Assembly: GCA_964474355.1 (NCBI GenBank)
Contig: CAYYSY010000240.1
Coordinates: 9,163 to 73,162 of the forward strand
Origin: CAYYSY01 sp964474355
GTDB lineage: Bacteria; Myxococcota_A; UBA9160; UBA4427
Direction of reading: 5' to 3'
Length of the DNA stretch: 64,000 nt
In this document: positions 27,394-36,488 of the stretch, piece by piece
Layout of the letters: each line of letters begins with the position of its first letter
How positions within the stretch are numbered: the first letter of the stretch is position 1
Notes under the pieces: model-generated
What the model was told of the DNA's origin: nothing
The model's input: the letters and a program-made list of their open reading frames with translations, nothing else
Databases searched by the model: none
Program-made: the position numbers and the translations under genes

Positions 27394-29577
27394 ATGACCT
27401 TCCGCGCCCTGCTTCGTCCTCTCACGCTCCTCGCGCTCGCGAGCTCGCTGGCGCTCGTCGCCTGCTCCGACTCCGCTCCGCCCGAGCCGCCCGCGGCCCC
27501 CGAGGCCGAGCCGAGCGAGCCCACCGCACCGATCGTCGACGGCGCGCGCATCATCGGCGCCGACGCCGCGCCGGGCGAGTGGCTCAGCCACGGTCGCACC
27601 TACGGCGAGCAGCGCTTCAGTCCACTCGACAAGGTGAACACGGGCAACGTCGGCGAGCTCGGCCTCGCCTGGTACGCCGACCTGCCCACGAAGCGCGGCA
27701 TCGAGACCACTCCGCTCGTCGCGAACGGCAAGCTCTACGCGACGGCGAGCTGGGGGCACGTGCTCGCCTACGACGCGCGCACGGGCGAGCTGCTCTGGCA
27801 CTTCGACCCGAAGGTGAAGAAGGACTACGCGGTCCACGCCTGCTGCGACGTCGTGAATCGCGGCGTCGCGCTCTGGGGCGACAAGGTGATCGCCGCGAGC
27901 ATCGACGGCCGGCTGCGCGCGCTCGATCGCGACACGGGTGCGGTGGTCTGGGAGGTCGACACGCGCCTCAACGACGTCGACTCGTACACGATCACGGGTG
28001 CGCCGCGCGTGGTGAACGGCAAGGTGATCATCGGCAACGGCGGCGCCGAGATGGCGGTGCGCGGGTACGTCACGGCCTACGACGCCGAGACCGGCGAGCA
28101 GGCGTGGCGCTTCTTTACGGTGCCCGGTGACCCCGAGATGGGCTTCGAGGACGAGACCCAGGAGTGGATCGCGACCACCTGGACCGGCCAGTGGTGGAAG
28201 AACGGCAAGGGCGGCGGCACGGCCTGGGACTCGTTCGCGTTCGATCCCGAGCTGAACCTGCTCTACATCGGCGTCGGCAACTCGGCGACGTGGAACCAGA
28301 AGCTCCGGAGCCCCGAAGGCGGCGACAACCTCTTCGTCTCGTCGATCGTCGCCGTCGACGCCAACACCGGTGTCTACCGCTGGCACTACCAGACGACACC
28401 CGGCGACCACTGGGACTACACCGCCACCCAGCACATGATCCTCGCCGAGCTCGACTGGAACGGAGAGAAGCGCGAGGTGCTGATGCAGGCGCCGAAGAAC
28501 GGCTTCTTCTACGTGCTCGACCGCAAGACCGGCGAGCTGCTCGCGGCCGACAAGTACATGCCCGTCACCTGGGCGACCCACGTCGACATGGCGACGGGCC
28601 GGCCCGTCGAGGCCGAAGGCGCACGCGACACCGAGACCCCGCAGCCGCTCGTCCCCGGCCCGAGCGGCGCGCACAACTGGCACCCGATGTCGTACAGCCC
28701 CGACACGGGATACGTGTACATCCCCGCGAAGGTCTCGAGCGGCATCTACCACGACGATCTCGAGCTGACCCAGCGCAAGACCGTCTGGCACGTGAACTTC
28801 GAGGCCTCGAAGTTCGTCGCGCTGCCCGACGAGGTGCCGGCCGAGGCGCGAGGCCCGCTCGGCCGCGAGCTGGCGGCGGGCATCCTGATCGCCTGGGATC
28901 CCGTGCAGAAGAAGGAGGTCTGGCGGGTCGATCGGGGCTTCTACTCGGGCAGCGGCGTGCTCACGACGCATGGCAACCTCGTCTTCCAGGGCGACCTCGC
29001 CGGCACCTTCAAGGCGTTCAAGGCCGACACCGGCGAGGAGGTCTGGTCGCACGACGTCCAGGGCGGGATCATGGCCTCGCCCGTCGCCTACGAGCTCGAC
29101 GGCGAGCAGTACGTGGCCGTCGCCTCGGGCTGGGGCGGTGAGAGCAGCCTGCCCTTCGGCGTGATCAGCGGCCCCCAGCACATGGTGAACATCAGCCGGC
29201 TGCTCGTCTTCAAGCTCGGCGCGAACGGCGAGCTCCCCCTCATCGAGACCGAGGTGCAGGATCTGCCCGCACACGCGCTCGCCGCAGCGACACCCGAGCG
29301 CTTGAAGCAGGGCCTCCGCCTCTACAACACCTACTGCGTCTTCTGTCACGGCGGCAACGCGGTGAGCGGCGGCATCGTGCCCGACCTGCGCTACCGCATG
29401 GCCGAGCTCGAGCCCGTGTGGGGCACCATCGTGCTCGACGGCTCACTCGCCGTCAACGGCATGCCGGCCTGGAAGGAGTTCATGACCCCCGACGAGGCCA
29501 ACGCGATCAAGGACTACGTGGCGCACGAGGCCCGGCTCGGCCACGAGCGGGGGGAGAAGCGGAGCGTGCGGCGCTGA
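27394..29577 (+). CDS. PQQ-dependent alcohol dehydrogenase with C-terminal cytochrome c domain (quinohaemoprotein), lipoprotein
   Basis: 727 residues. Leader LLALASSLALVAC gives a lipobox. The propeller holds the vicinal disulfide Cys-Cys of quinoprotein alcohol dehydrogenases (HACCDVVNRGVA, about residues 150-151) and the catalytic Asp in TPGDHWDYTA (about residue 338). The C-terminal domain has one haem motif, YCVFCHGG (about 649-653), and the axial-Met segment VNGMPAWKE. This is the type II quinohaemoprotein layout: alcohol to aldehyde with electron transfer through the fused haem. The lanthanide-type extra Asp is not present after WDY (Thr-Ala follow). ATG at 27394 has AAGGA upstream. The malic enzyme gene follows 51 bases later. 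Confidence 0.92.
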   Translation: MTFRALLRPLTLLALASSLALVACSDSAPPEPPAAPEAEPSEPTAPIVDGARIIGADAAPGEWLSHGRTYGEQRFSPLDKVNTGNVGELGLAWYADLPTKRGIETTPLVANGKLYATASWGHVLAYDARTGELLWHFDPKVKKDYAVHACCDVVNRGVALWGDKVIAASIDGRLRALDRDTGAVVWEVDTRLNDVDSYTITGAPRVVNGKVIIGNGGAEMAVRGYVTAYDAETGEQAWRFFTVPGDPEMGFEDETQEWIATTWTGQWWKNGKGGGTAWDSFAFDPELNLLYIGVGNSATWNQKLRSPEGGDNLFVSSIVAVDANTGVYRWHYQTTPGDHWDYTATQHMILAELDWNGEKREVLMQAPKNGFFYVLDRKTGELLAADKYMPVTWATHVDMATGRPVEAEGARDTETPQPLVPGPSGAHNWHPMSYSPDTGYVYIPAKVSSGIYHDDLELTQRKTVWHVNFEASKFVALPDEVPAEARGPLGRELAAGILIAWDPVQKKEVWRVDRGFYSGSGVLTTHGNLVFQGDLAGTFKAFKADTGEEVWSHDVQGGIMASPVAYELDGEQYVAVASGWGGESSLPFGVISGPQHMVNISRLLVFKLGANGELPLIETEVQDLPAHALAAATPERLKQGLRLYNTYCVFCHGGNAVSGGIVPDLRYRMAELEPVWGTIVLDGSLAVNGMPAWKEFMTPDEANAIKDYVAHEARLGHERGEKRSVRR

Positions 29578-29628
29578 CGCGGGCACGCACCCGGGACACG
29601 GCGAGTCGATGGAGGCAGAGGCGGCAGC

Positions 29629-31344
29629 ATGACCATGGAGAAGCGTCGACAGGCGCTGCGCGCACCCGATCGGATCGAAACCCGCAAGCGCGGCATCTGG
29701 CTGCTCAAGAACCCGGCCACCAACAAGGGGCTCGCCTTCACGCCCGAGGAGCGCGACCGCTGCGGCCTCACCGGCCTGCTGCCCGCCGCGGTGCAGACGA
29801 TCGAAGAGCAGGTGCAGCTCGAGCTCGAGCACCTCCGCGAAAAGTCGAGCGACCTCGAGCGCTACATCGGCATGGCGGGCCTGCTCTATCGCAACGAGGT
29901 GCTCTTCTACCGCCTGCTGGTCGAGCATCTGATGGAGCTGGTGCCCATCGTCTACACGCCCACGGTGGGCGAAGCCTGCCGGCGCTTCTCGCACATCGTG
30001 CGCGACATGCGAGGCATCTGGCTCACGCCCGACGACCTCGACTGCATGCCCGATCGCCTCCGCAACTACCCCTACCAGGACATCCGGCTGATCGTCGTGA
30101 CCGACAACGAGCGCATCCTCGGTCTCGGTGACCAGGGGGCCGGGGGGATGGGGATCCCCGTCGGCAAGCTCTCGCTCTACGTCGCGGGCGCCGGCATCCA
30201 CCCCTCGAAGGTGCTCCCGATCAGCCTCGACGTCGGCACGAACAACGAGGCGCTGCTGAACGATCCGCTCTACAGCGGCTACCGGGCCCACCGCCTCTCG
30301 GGCGAGGCCTACGACCAGTTCATCGAGAGCTTCGTCGAGGCGGTGAGCGAGGTCTTTCCGCATGCGGTCCTGCAGTGGGAGGACTTCCACAAGCGCAACG
30401 CGTTCAGGCTGCTCGAGAGCTACCGGCATCGCATCACGTGCTTCAACGACGACATCCAGGGCACGGCCGGTGTCGCCGTGGCCGGCGTGATGGCCGCGAT
30501 GCGCGTCACCCGGCAGTCGCTGCGCGAGCAGCGCGTGCTCTTCCTCGGCGCGGGCGAGGCCTGCACGGGGATCGCCGACCTGCTCGCCGCCGCCATGCGC
30601 GCAGAGGGCGCCGGTGAAGAGGAGATCGCGGCCTCACGCATCGCGTTCGACAGCCGCGGGCTGCTGCGCGAGGGCGCCGAGGGCCCGGACGCACACAAGC
30701 GCCGACTCTCGACGAGCCCCGCCACCCTCGCCCGCCTCGGTCTGGACGACGTGCCCAGCCCGACGCCCACGGAGGTCATCGCGCGGCTGAAGCCCACCAT
30801 CCTGATCGGCGCGACCGCCACACCGGACACATTCACGCGCGAGATGATCGAAGAGATGGCGAAGCACGTGGAGCGACCCATCGTGATGCCGATCTCGAAC
30901 CCCACGAGCAAGGCCGAGTGCACGCCCGCCGACGCGATCGCATGGAGTGGCGGGCGGGCGCTCGTGGCGACGGGCAGCCCCTTCGACGACGTAGTGTACG
31001 AGGGCAAGCGCCACGTGATCGGCCAGGCGAACAACATGTTCGTCTTCCCCGGCGTGGGCCTCGGCGCGATCGTGTCCGAGATTCGCGAGGTGGGCGAGGC
31101 CGTCTTCCTCGTCGCCGCCCGCGCCCTGGCCGACTGCGTGACACGAGAGCGCCTCGAGCTCGGTGCGCTCTACCCCGAGCAGTCGGAGCTGCGCCGCGTC
31201 AGCGCGCGCATCGCCTCGGCGGTGGTGCGCCACGCCAGCCATGAGCACCTCGGCAGCCACATTCCCGACGAGGACGTCGAGCGGGTCGTCGAGAGCGCCG
31301 TCTGGCGTCCCGAGTACGTGCCTGTGGTGCCGAAAGCCGACTGA
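29629..31344 (+). CDS. maeA: NAD-dependent malic enzyme
   Basis: A 571-residue malic enzyme converting malate to pyruvate and CO2. The length matches the large NAD-type (MaeA/SfcA and mitochondrial) enzymes. Visible landmarks: catalytic Tyr in VYTPTVGEAC, LGDQGAGGMGIPVGKLSLY with the active-site Lys, LDVGTNNEALLNDPLY, metal ligands in QWEDFHKRNAF and CFNDDIQGTA, and the NAD loop FLGAGEACTGI. The coenzyme loop has no obvious NADP-type basic residues. It lies just after the PQQ alcohol dehydrogenase gene in the same direction, possibly co-transcribed. Confidence 0.92.
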   Translation: MTMEKRRQALRAPDRIETRKRGIWLLKNPATNKGLAFTPEERDRCGLTGLLPAAVQTIEEQVQLELEHLREKSSDLERYIGMAGLLYRNEVLFYRLLVEHLMELVPIVYTPTVGEACRRFSHIVRDMRGIWLTPDDLDCMPDRLRNYPYQDIRLIVVTDNERILGLGDQGAGGMGIPVGKLSLYVAGAGIHPSKVLPISLDVGTNNEALLNDPLYSGYRAHRLSGEAYDQFIESFVEAVSEVFPHAVLQWEDFHKRNAFRLLESYRHRITCFNDDIQGTAGVAVAGVMAAMRVTRQSLREQRVLFLGAGEACTGIADLLAAAMRAEGAGEEEIAASRIAFDSRGLLREGAEGPDAHKRRLSTSPATLARLGLDDVPSPTPTEVIARLKPTILIGATATPDTFTREMIEEMAKHVERPIVMPISNPTSKAECTPADAIAWSGGRALVATGSPFDDVVYEGKRHVIGQANNMFVFPGVGLGAIVSEIREVGEAVFLVAARALADCVTRERLELGALYPEQSELRRVSARIASAVVRHASHEHLGSHIPDEDVERVVESAVWRPEYVPVVPKAD

Positions 31345-31384
31345 CACGCGCAACGAGAACGGCCGCTGGCAGCCGCACCGCCGC

Positions 31385-33784
31385 TCACTCCCGCCGCGGA
31401 TCCTCGTCGCGGAACAGCAGCGGCACACCGGTCAGCGAGCCCGGCGTCGACGCGCCTCCGCACGAGAGCGCGGCGCCTCCCGGCTCGATCGCCAGCGAGA
31501 CGATCTCCTCGTCGCCGTCGTCGAAGATCGCGCCGTCGTCGATGAAGAACCCGGTGCCGTTATAGCCGGCCCACAACACACCATCGGGCCTGATACTCAT
31601 CCAGAGCGCATCGTAATGGCTCTGCGCGTTGTCGCGGGCGCCGGCAGCGAGGAGGTTGCCGTCCTCGCGCAAGGCGAGTGCATGGAGCCACGAGCCGCGG
31701 CCGAAGAGCACGTCGGCGTTCTCGGTCAAGGGTGCCCCGAGCGTGACGATACCGGGAGCCTCGAACAGCTGACCAAGGCCGAAGGGATTGGTGAACCCAC
31801 CGACGAAGTCGGGGTCGGGCGCGCCGTCCGGATCCAGCCGCCAGAACGCGGCCGAGTCGAGCGGCTGACCGCTGGCATTGCGAAGACTCACCGAGCCCGC
31901 GACGACGAGGTGCCCGTCCGTCGGGTCGATGAGCCCGGCGTTGCCCTCGCCGATGCCGTCGAGTGCGCTGCCCGGAAAGACCGCCCAGTTGTCGACGATG
32001 CCGTCGGATCCGTAGCTCTCGTCGACCGCGCCGTCTTCGTCGAAGGCGACGATCTGCACGTCGCGCCAGCCTCTCGACTCATTGAAGCCCGCCCCGACGG
32101 TGAGCACTCGGTCACCGTCGAAGACCAGATCGACGATCTCGTCGGTAGGGACGGCGTCCACCGCGACGTGTGTGACGACGCCATCGGTGTCGAAGGCAGG
32201 GTCCAGCTCCATCGACTCCGTGAGGCGCAGCAGCAGGCGTTGCATTCCGATTCCGGCGCGGCCACTGCTGTTGCCGCCGATCCAGATCCGAGCCGAGCCG
32301 TCGATCTCGATGTCGGCGCCGCGGTCGTCGACCAGCGCCGGATCGCCCGATACACCAGCCGGCAGCTGGACGACTTCGAAGTCTCCCACCTCGTCGAGGC
32401 GCGCGACCATGATGTTGCGCTCGATGCGGACCGTGGACACCCGCTCCGCCAGGACATGAGCGCGGCCGTCCACGGGTGAGACCGCCAGTGCGACGGCGAA
32501 GATCGCGTAGTTGCTGCCGACACTCGAAGCAGGCAGGTAGGCCACGCCCCGCTGCCCGAAGTCGGGGTCCAGGCTCCCGTCCGCGAGTACGTGACCGACG
32601 GCGAGGCCTTCGCCGGTGGGATCGCGCAGGAGGAAGAAGCTGTCTCCTGCGCCCCCCAGCGCGATGTCTTCGCAGCTTCCGTCGACCTCCACCACCGCGT
32701 CCGGCGCGAGCGGGTCGAGGAAGCCGGCACCGGCGCTGAAGTACCGCGTCGAGAAGGTGGTCTCGAGCATCACCTCCGGGTCATCGGCCGCTTCGATGCG
32801 CAGCAGCGGATCGCGTGCCCCATCGTTCTTCGGCGAAAGATATGCGATGCGGTAGAAGCTATTGGCTTCGTCCGAGAGGGCACGGCCGACCTCCTCGAAG
32901 CTGTCGACGAGACTGTCCAGGCTGTCCACGAACGTGGAGCCCTGGGGACCCAGTGCCTCGAGCGCATCGCGATCGATCTCCGAGCCCACTCCGATCGTGA
33001 AGGCCGCGATGTCGTCTTCGATGGCGGCGACGGCCGCTTCGAGCGGGATGTCGTTGGCGTTGTGGCCTCCGTCCGTGAACGTCACCAGCGCCTTCGACAC
33101 GAACTCGGCCTCGCCGTCCTCCTCGACCTCGAACTCCTCGTCGTCGAGCACGTCGGCGGCCTGGATCACGGCGCCATAGAGATTCGTCGAGTCGTCGAAG
33201 ACCTCGATCTCATCGACGTTGTCGAGCGCTTCGTGCAACGCGACGGCATCGTCCGAGAAGCCGAGTGGGACGAGCTGCCCGGTCAGCGGGTCTTCGATCA
33301 CCGCCGGCACGATGTCATCGGCGCCGTAGAAGAACGCGATCGCGATTCGCTGCGAGGGGTCGCGCGTGACGACGTCGATGTAGGCCTTCGCCGCGTCGAT
33401 CTCGGCGGCGAGTGCCTCGGGGTCCTGCGAGATGCTCGAGCTCAGGTCGAGCAGGAGCAGTGAGAGCAGCTGATAGACGCGCGGCAGCGGCAGGAGCTGC
33501 TGCTGCGCCTCGCTCGGCGAGATCGCGACGCCGTTCTCGTAGAGATTGAAGTCCTCGGCCGTGAGGCCGGGGAAGGGCTCGCCGCGATCGTCGAGCACCT
33601 GGACCAGCATGGACACGCGTCCCGGCAGGTCGATCCGGGCCTCGCCCGCGACGTCGATGAGCGTGCCGATCACGGGCTCACAGCCGCGTCCGCCGACGCC
33701 ACAGCCACCTTCGGCGTTGCAGCCCATCGAGGCAATCGAGGCGATCGACAGTGCCAGGACGACGAGTAGGCTCGAGATCCGCAT
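31385..33784 (-). CDS. VWA-domain lipoprotein with delta-60 repeats
   Basis: 799 residues; ATG at 33784 with GGGGGAG just upstream. Lipobox IASMGC. A short beta domain precedes a von Willebrand A domain (about 105-320) with a MIDAS start LLDLSSSIS and TFTDGGHN. The second half consists of delta-60-type repeats with D.DFG..G signatures (GSLDPDFGQRGVAYL, MELDPAFDTDGVV, AVDESYGSDGIVD). Delta-60 repeats are frequent in myxobacterial surface proteins. Likely an outer-membrane surface adhesin or sensor; function unknown. Confidence 0.8.
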   Translation of the reverse strand: MRISSLLVVLALSIASIASMGCNAEGGCGVGGRGCEPVIGTLIDVAGEARIDLPGRVSMLVQVLDDRGEPFPGLTAEDFNLYENGVAISPSEAQQQLLPLPRVYQLLSLLLLDLSSSISQDPEALAAEIDAAKAYIDVVTRDPSQRIAIAFFYGADDIVPAVIEDPLTGQLVPLGFSDDAVALHEALDNVDEIEVFDDSTNLYGAVIQAADVLDDEEFEVEEDGEAEFVSKALVTFTDGGHNANDIPLEAAVAAIEDDIAAFTIGVGSEIDRDALEALGPQGSTFVDSLDSLVDSFEEVGRALSDEANSFYRIAYLSPKNDGARDPLLRIEAADDPEVMLETTFSTRYFSAGAGFLDPLAPDAVVEVDGSCEDIALGGAGDSFFLLRDPTGEGLAVGHVLADGSLDPDFGQRGVAYLPASSVGSNYAIFAVALAVSPVDGRAHVLAERVSTVRIERNIMVARLDEVGDFEVVQLPAGVSGDPALVDDRGADIEIDGSARIWIGGNSSGRAGIGMQRLLLRLTESMELDPAFDTDGVVTHVAVDAVPTDEIVDLVFDGDRVLTVGAGFNESRGWRDVQIVAFDEDGAVDESYGSDGIVDNWAVFPGSALDGIGEGNAGLIDPTDGHLVVAGSVSLRNASGQPLDSAAFWRLDPDGAPDPDFVGGFTNPFGLGQLFEAPGIVTLGAPLTENADVLFGRGSWLHALALREDGNLLAAGARDNAQSHYDALWMSIRPDGVLWAGYNGTGFFIDDGAIFDDGDEEIVSLAIEPGGAALSCGGASTPGSLTGVPLLFRDEDPRRE

Positions 33785-34014
33785 CGGCTCCCCCAGGAAG
33801 ATCACGAGAGAGGCAACGGGGCCTGGGCGCCCGAGCATCACTCGACGATGGTCAACACTGGGGGGATTCGACCAGAGGGTACCGCTCCCGCGCGGTCACG
33901 GCACGAGCTGGGAGGGATCGGGCTCCGTCGGGCGCACCGAATTCTTCCGGCACGCTCACCGGGACGCGGGGATCGGGAAGCGGGGCCCGTCAACGGGGCC
34001 GGCGTTGGCGGCCC

Positions 34015-34875
34015 TCAGCCCCCGAGCGCCTTCTCGGCGAAGGCCTCGAGGCGCTCGGCGCCCCCGTCCCCCCCGAAGAAGAAGGCGGGCACCAACGCGT
34101 GCTCGACACCGATCTCGGTGAATCGCTCGACGCCCTTCAGCGGCTCCATGATGTCGACGAAGAGGGCGTGGAGGGCCACCTCGCCCCGGTCCCGTCCGGC
34201 CTCGTCGCAGGCCTCGGTCAGCTCCGCGGCCCGGGCGGTGAGCATCTCGGGAGCCGTGGCACCCGGGAAGTAGCCGTCGCCGAGACGCACGGCGCGGCGC
34301 ACCGCGGCGTGGCTGTCGCCGCCCACGAGGATCGGGATGCGCCCGGCTGCCGGACGGGGGCTCGAGGTCACGGAGTCGAAGGCCACGAACTCACCCTTGA
34401 AGCTGGCAGCGGGCTCGGCCCAGAGCGCCTGCATCGCCGCCAGGTACTCGTCGGTGCGCGCACCCCGGCGCCGCCAGTCGATGCCGAGGGCCTCGAACTC
34501 CTCCTTCATCCATCCGACCCCGATGCCGAGCTCGACCCGGCCGCCGCTCAGCCGGTCGAGGGTGGCGAGCTCCTTGGCGAGGACGAGCGGGTTGCGCTGG
34601 GGCACGATGAGGATGCAGGTGCCGAGGCGCAGGCTCGGGGCGGCGGCGGCCACATAGGCGAGCCAGATCAGCGGGTCCGGCACGGCGGTGTCGTGATCGC
34701 CCGGGGCGACGCCGTCCGGTGTGTAGGGATACCTCGACTCGATCGACGTCGGCCGGATGACGTGCTCGCCACCCCATACGGAATCGAAGCCGAGGGCCTC
34801 GGCCCGTCGGCACAACTCGAGGGCATCGTCGCCCTCGACGGCGATGCTGCTTCCAAATGCGAGCCCGAACTTCAT
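34015..34875 (-). CDS. LLM-class F420-dependent oxidoreductase
   Basis: 286 residues of the luciferase-like TIM barrel. Landmarks: MKFGLAFGSS start, WGGEHV, RLGTCILIVPQRNPLVLAKELATLD split around the bulge, GGRVELGIGVGWM and PILVGGDSHAA. These fit the small F420-dependent subgroup common in actinobacteria and in Myxococcota/Binatota relatives. Substrate not predictable. Transcribed alone, divergent from an FMO gene. The ATG at 34875 is preferred over a TTG two codons earlier. Confidence 0.85.
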   Translation of the reverse strand: MKFGLAFGSSIAVEGDDALELCRRAEALGFDSVWGGEHVIRPTSIESRYPYTPDGVAPGDHDTAVPDPLIWLAYVAAAAPSLRLGTCILIVPQRNPLVLAKELATLDRLSGGRVELGIGVGWMKEEFEALGIDWRRRGARTDEYLAAMQALWAEPAASFKGEFVAFDSVTSSPRPAAGRIPILVGGDSHAAVRRAVRLGDGYFPGATAPEMLTARAAELTEACDEAGRDRGEVALHALFVDIMEPLKGVERFTEIGVEHALVPAFFFGGDGGAERLEAFAEKALGG

Positions 34876-35108
34876 GATCAAGGTGTCCTTCCACGGCTTC
34901 GATCGTCGGGGGAAAGGGTACGATCCACGGTCGAGCGACGCATCGCAAAGCGATGTCGTCGTGGCCGATTCCGTCTGGACCTTGCGTCTGGACTTTGTGT
35001 CTGGATTCAGCGGTTCGAGATACAGAAGCTCCGGATTCCTTCAATTGGGCCCTTCGGCCCCGAGAGTGGAGGCCTCCCGATGACGACGAGACCGCGGAGA
35101 GCGCAGAA

Positions 35109-36437
35109 ATGGCGGAGATGAGCGACGTTCGGCCGATCGGCGTCGTCGGTGCAGGCCCCTGCGGCCTCGCCGCCTGCAAGGTGCTCGGCGAGAGCGGCCT
35201 CGACGTCGAGTGCCTGGAGGCCGGAGACCGCGTCGGCGGCGTCTGGAACCTCGAGCGGCAGCCGAGCGGGGCCTACCGGTCGCTGCACACCAACACGTCG
35301 ACCCGCGCGATGGCGTTCTCGGACTTCCCGTTCCCCGACGGTGCGGCCACGTATCCGAGCGCCCGTGAGCTCCAGGCGTACTTCGAGGCCTACGCGAGCC
35401 GCTTCGGGCTGCACGACCGCATCCGCTTCGGCCGGCGCGTGACGCGCGCACGCCCGCTCGACGGCGGGGGCTGGCGCGTCGAGGCGGCGGGCGGCGACGC
35501 GCGTGACTACCGCGCACTCGTGGTCGCGTCGGGGCAGTACGTCGAGCCCCGATGGCCGAGCCCCGGCACACCGGGCACGTTCTCGGGCGAGCGGCTCCAC
35601 GTCTTCGACTACTTCGATCCGACGACACCGATCGATTGTCGCGGCAAGCGCGTCGTCGTGGTGGGTCTCGGCAGCAGCGCCGCCGAGCTCGCGGCCGAGC
35701 TCTGCGACGCCGCGTCGCCGCTCGGCTGCGCCGAGCGCGTGATCCTGTCGGCGCGATCGGGCCGGTGGGTGGTGCCGAAGATGGTGGGCGGCGTCCCCAT
35801 CGATCACAACGGGGCACACCCCGCCGATCCGCTTCCCGATGAGCTGAAGGCGCTCGCACCGGCCGAGCGCGAGGCGTTCGTCCACCGGATGTTCGGCGCC
35901 GGCATCCGGGGGATCGCCGAGCAGGCCGGGGCATTCGACGGGCTCGGCCTGCCGGAGCCCACCATCGAGCCCTGGCAGGAGCGCCCGACGATGTCGATGG
36001 AGTTCATCCCGGCGCTGAAGAAGGGCCGCATCGAGGTACAACCCGACATCGCGCGATTCGATGGCCACGCCGTCGAGTTCACCGACGGCTCGCGCGTCGA
36101 AGCCGACGTGATCGTGTACGCCACCGGCTACACGCTCTCGTTCCCCTTCCTGTCCGAAGAGGTCCTCGGCTGCGACGCGACGGAGCTCGCCCTCTACCGA
36201 TACATCGCCCACGCCGACCACGACGACCTCTTCTTCGTGGGATGCCAGCGCGTCACCTGCTCGATGTGGCCGCTCGCCGAGCAGCAGAGCCTCTGGATCG
36301 CACGGCTGCTCACTGGAGAGTTCGCGCTCCCCGATGCGAGCGAACGCCGGCGAAGCGCCCGGTCGCTCGCGCACTCGGATCCCGTGCTCTGCAGCCTCTA
36401 CGCAGATGAGCTGCGTTGCGACACCGGGCGCAGCTGA
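35109..36437 (+). CDS. Flavin-containing monooxygenase (FMO-like)
   Basis: 442 residues. FAD-binding GVVGAGPCGLAA at the N-terminus, EAGDRVGGVWNL, an FMO-type identifying segment (TFSGERLHVFDYFDP), a second Rossmann loop VVVVGLGSSAAELA for NADPH, and the C-terminal IVYATGYTLSFPF motif. Members oxygenate N- or S-containing soft nucleophiles or carry out Baeyer-Villiger reactions. The ATG at 35109 is chosen; an ATG three codons later is possible. A sulfatase gene follows 51 bases downstream. Confidence 0.87.
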   Translation: MAEMSDVRPIGVVGAGPCGLAACKVLGESGLDVECLEAGDRVGGVWNLERQPSGAYRSLHTNTSTRAMAFSDFPFPDGAATYPSARELQAYFEAYASRFGLHDRIRFGRRVTRARPLDGGGWRVEAAGGDARDYRALVVASGQYVEPRWPSPGTPGTFSGERLHVFDYFDPTTPIDCRGKRVVVVGLGSSAAELAAELCDAASPLGCAERVILSARSGRWVVPKMVGGVPIDHNGAHPADPLPDELKALAPAEREAFVHRMFGAGIRGIAEQAGAFDGLGLPEPTIEPWQERPTMSMEFIPALKKGRIEVQPDIARFDGHAVEFTDGSRVEADVIVYATGYTLSFPFLSEEVLGCDATELALYRYIAHADHDDLFFVGCQRVTCSMWPLAEQQSLWIARLLTGEFALPDASERRRSARSLAHSDPVLCSLYADELRCDTGRS

Positions 36438-36488
36438 GCCCGGGCGGTACCCTCGCCGAGGTCCCGTCGATCTCGCAAAGGATCGCCC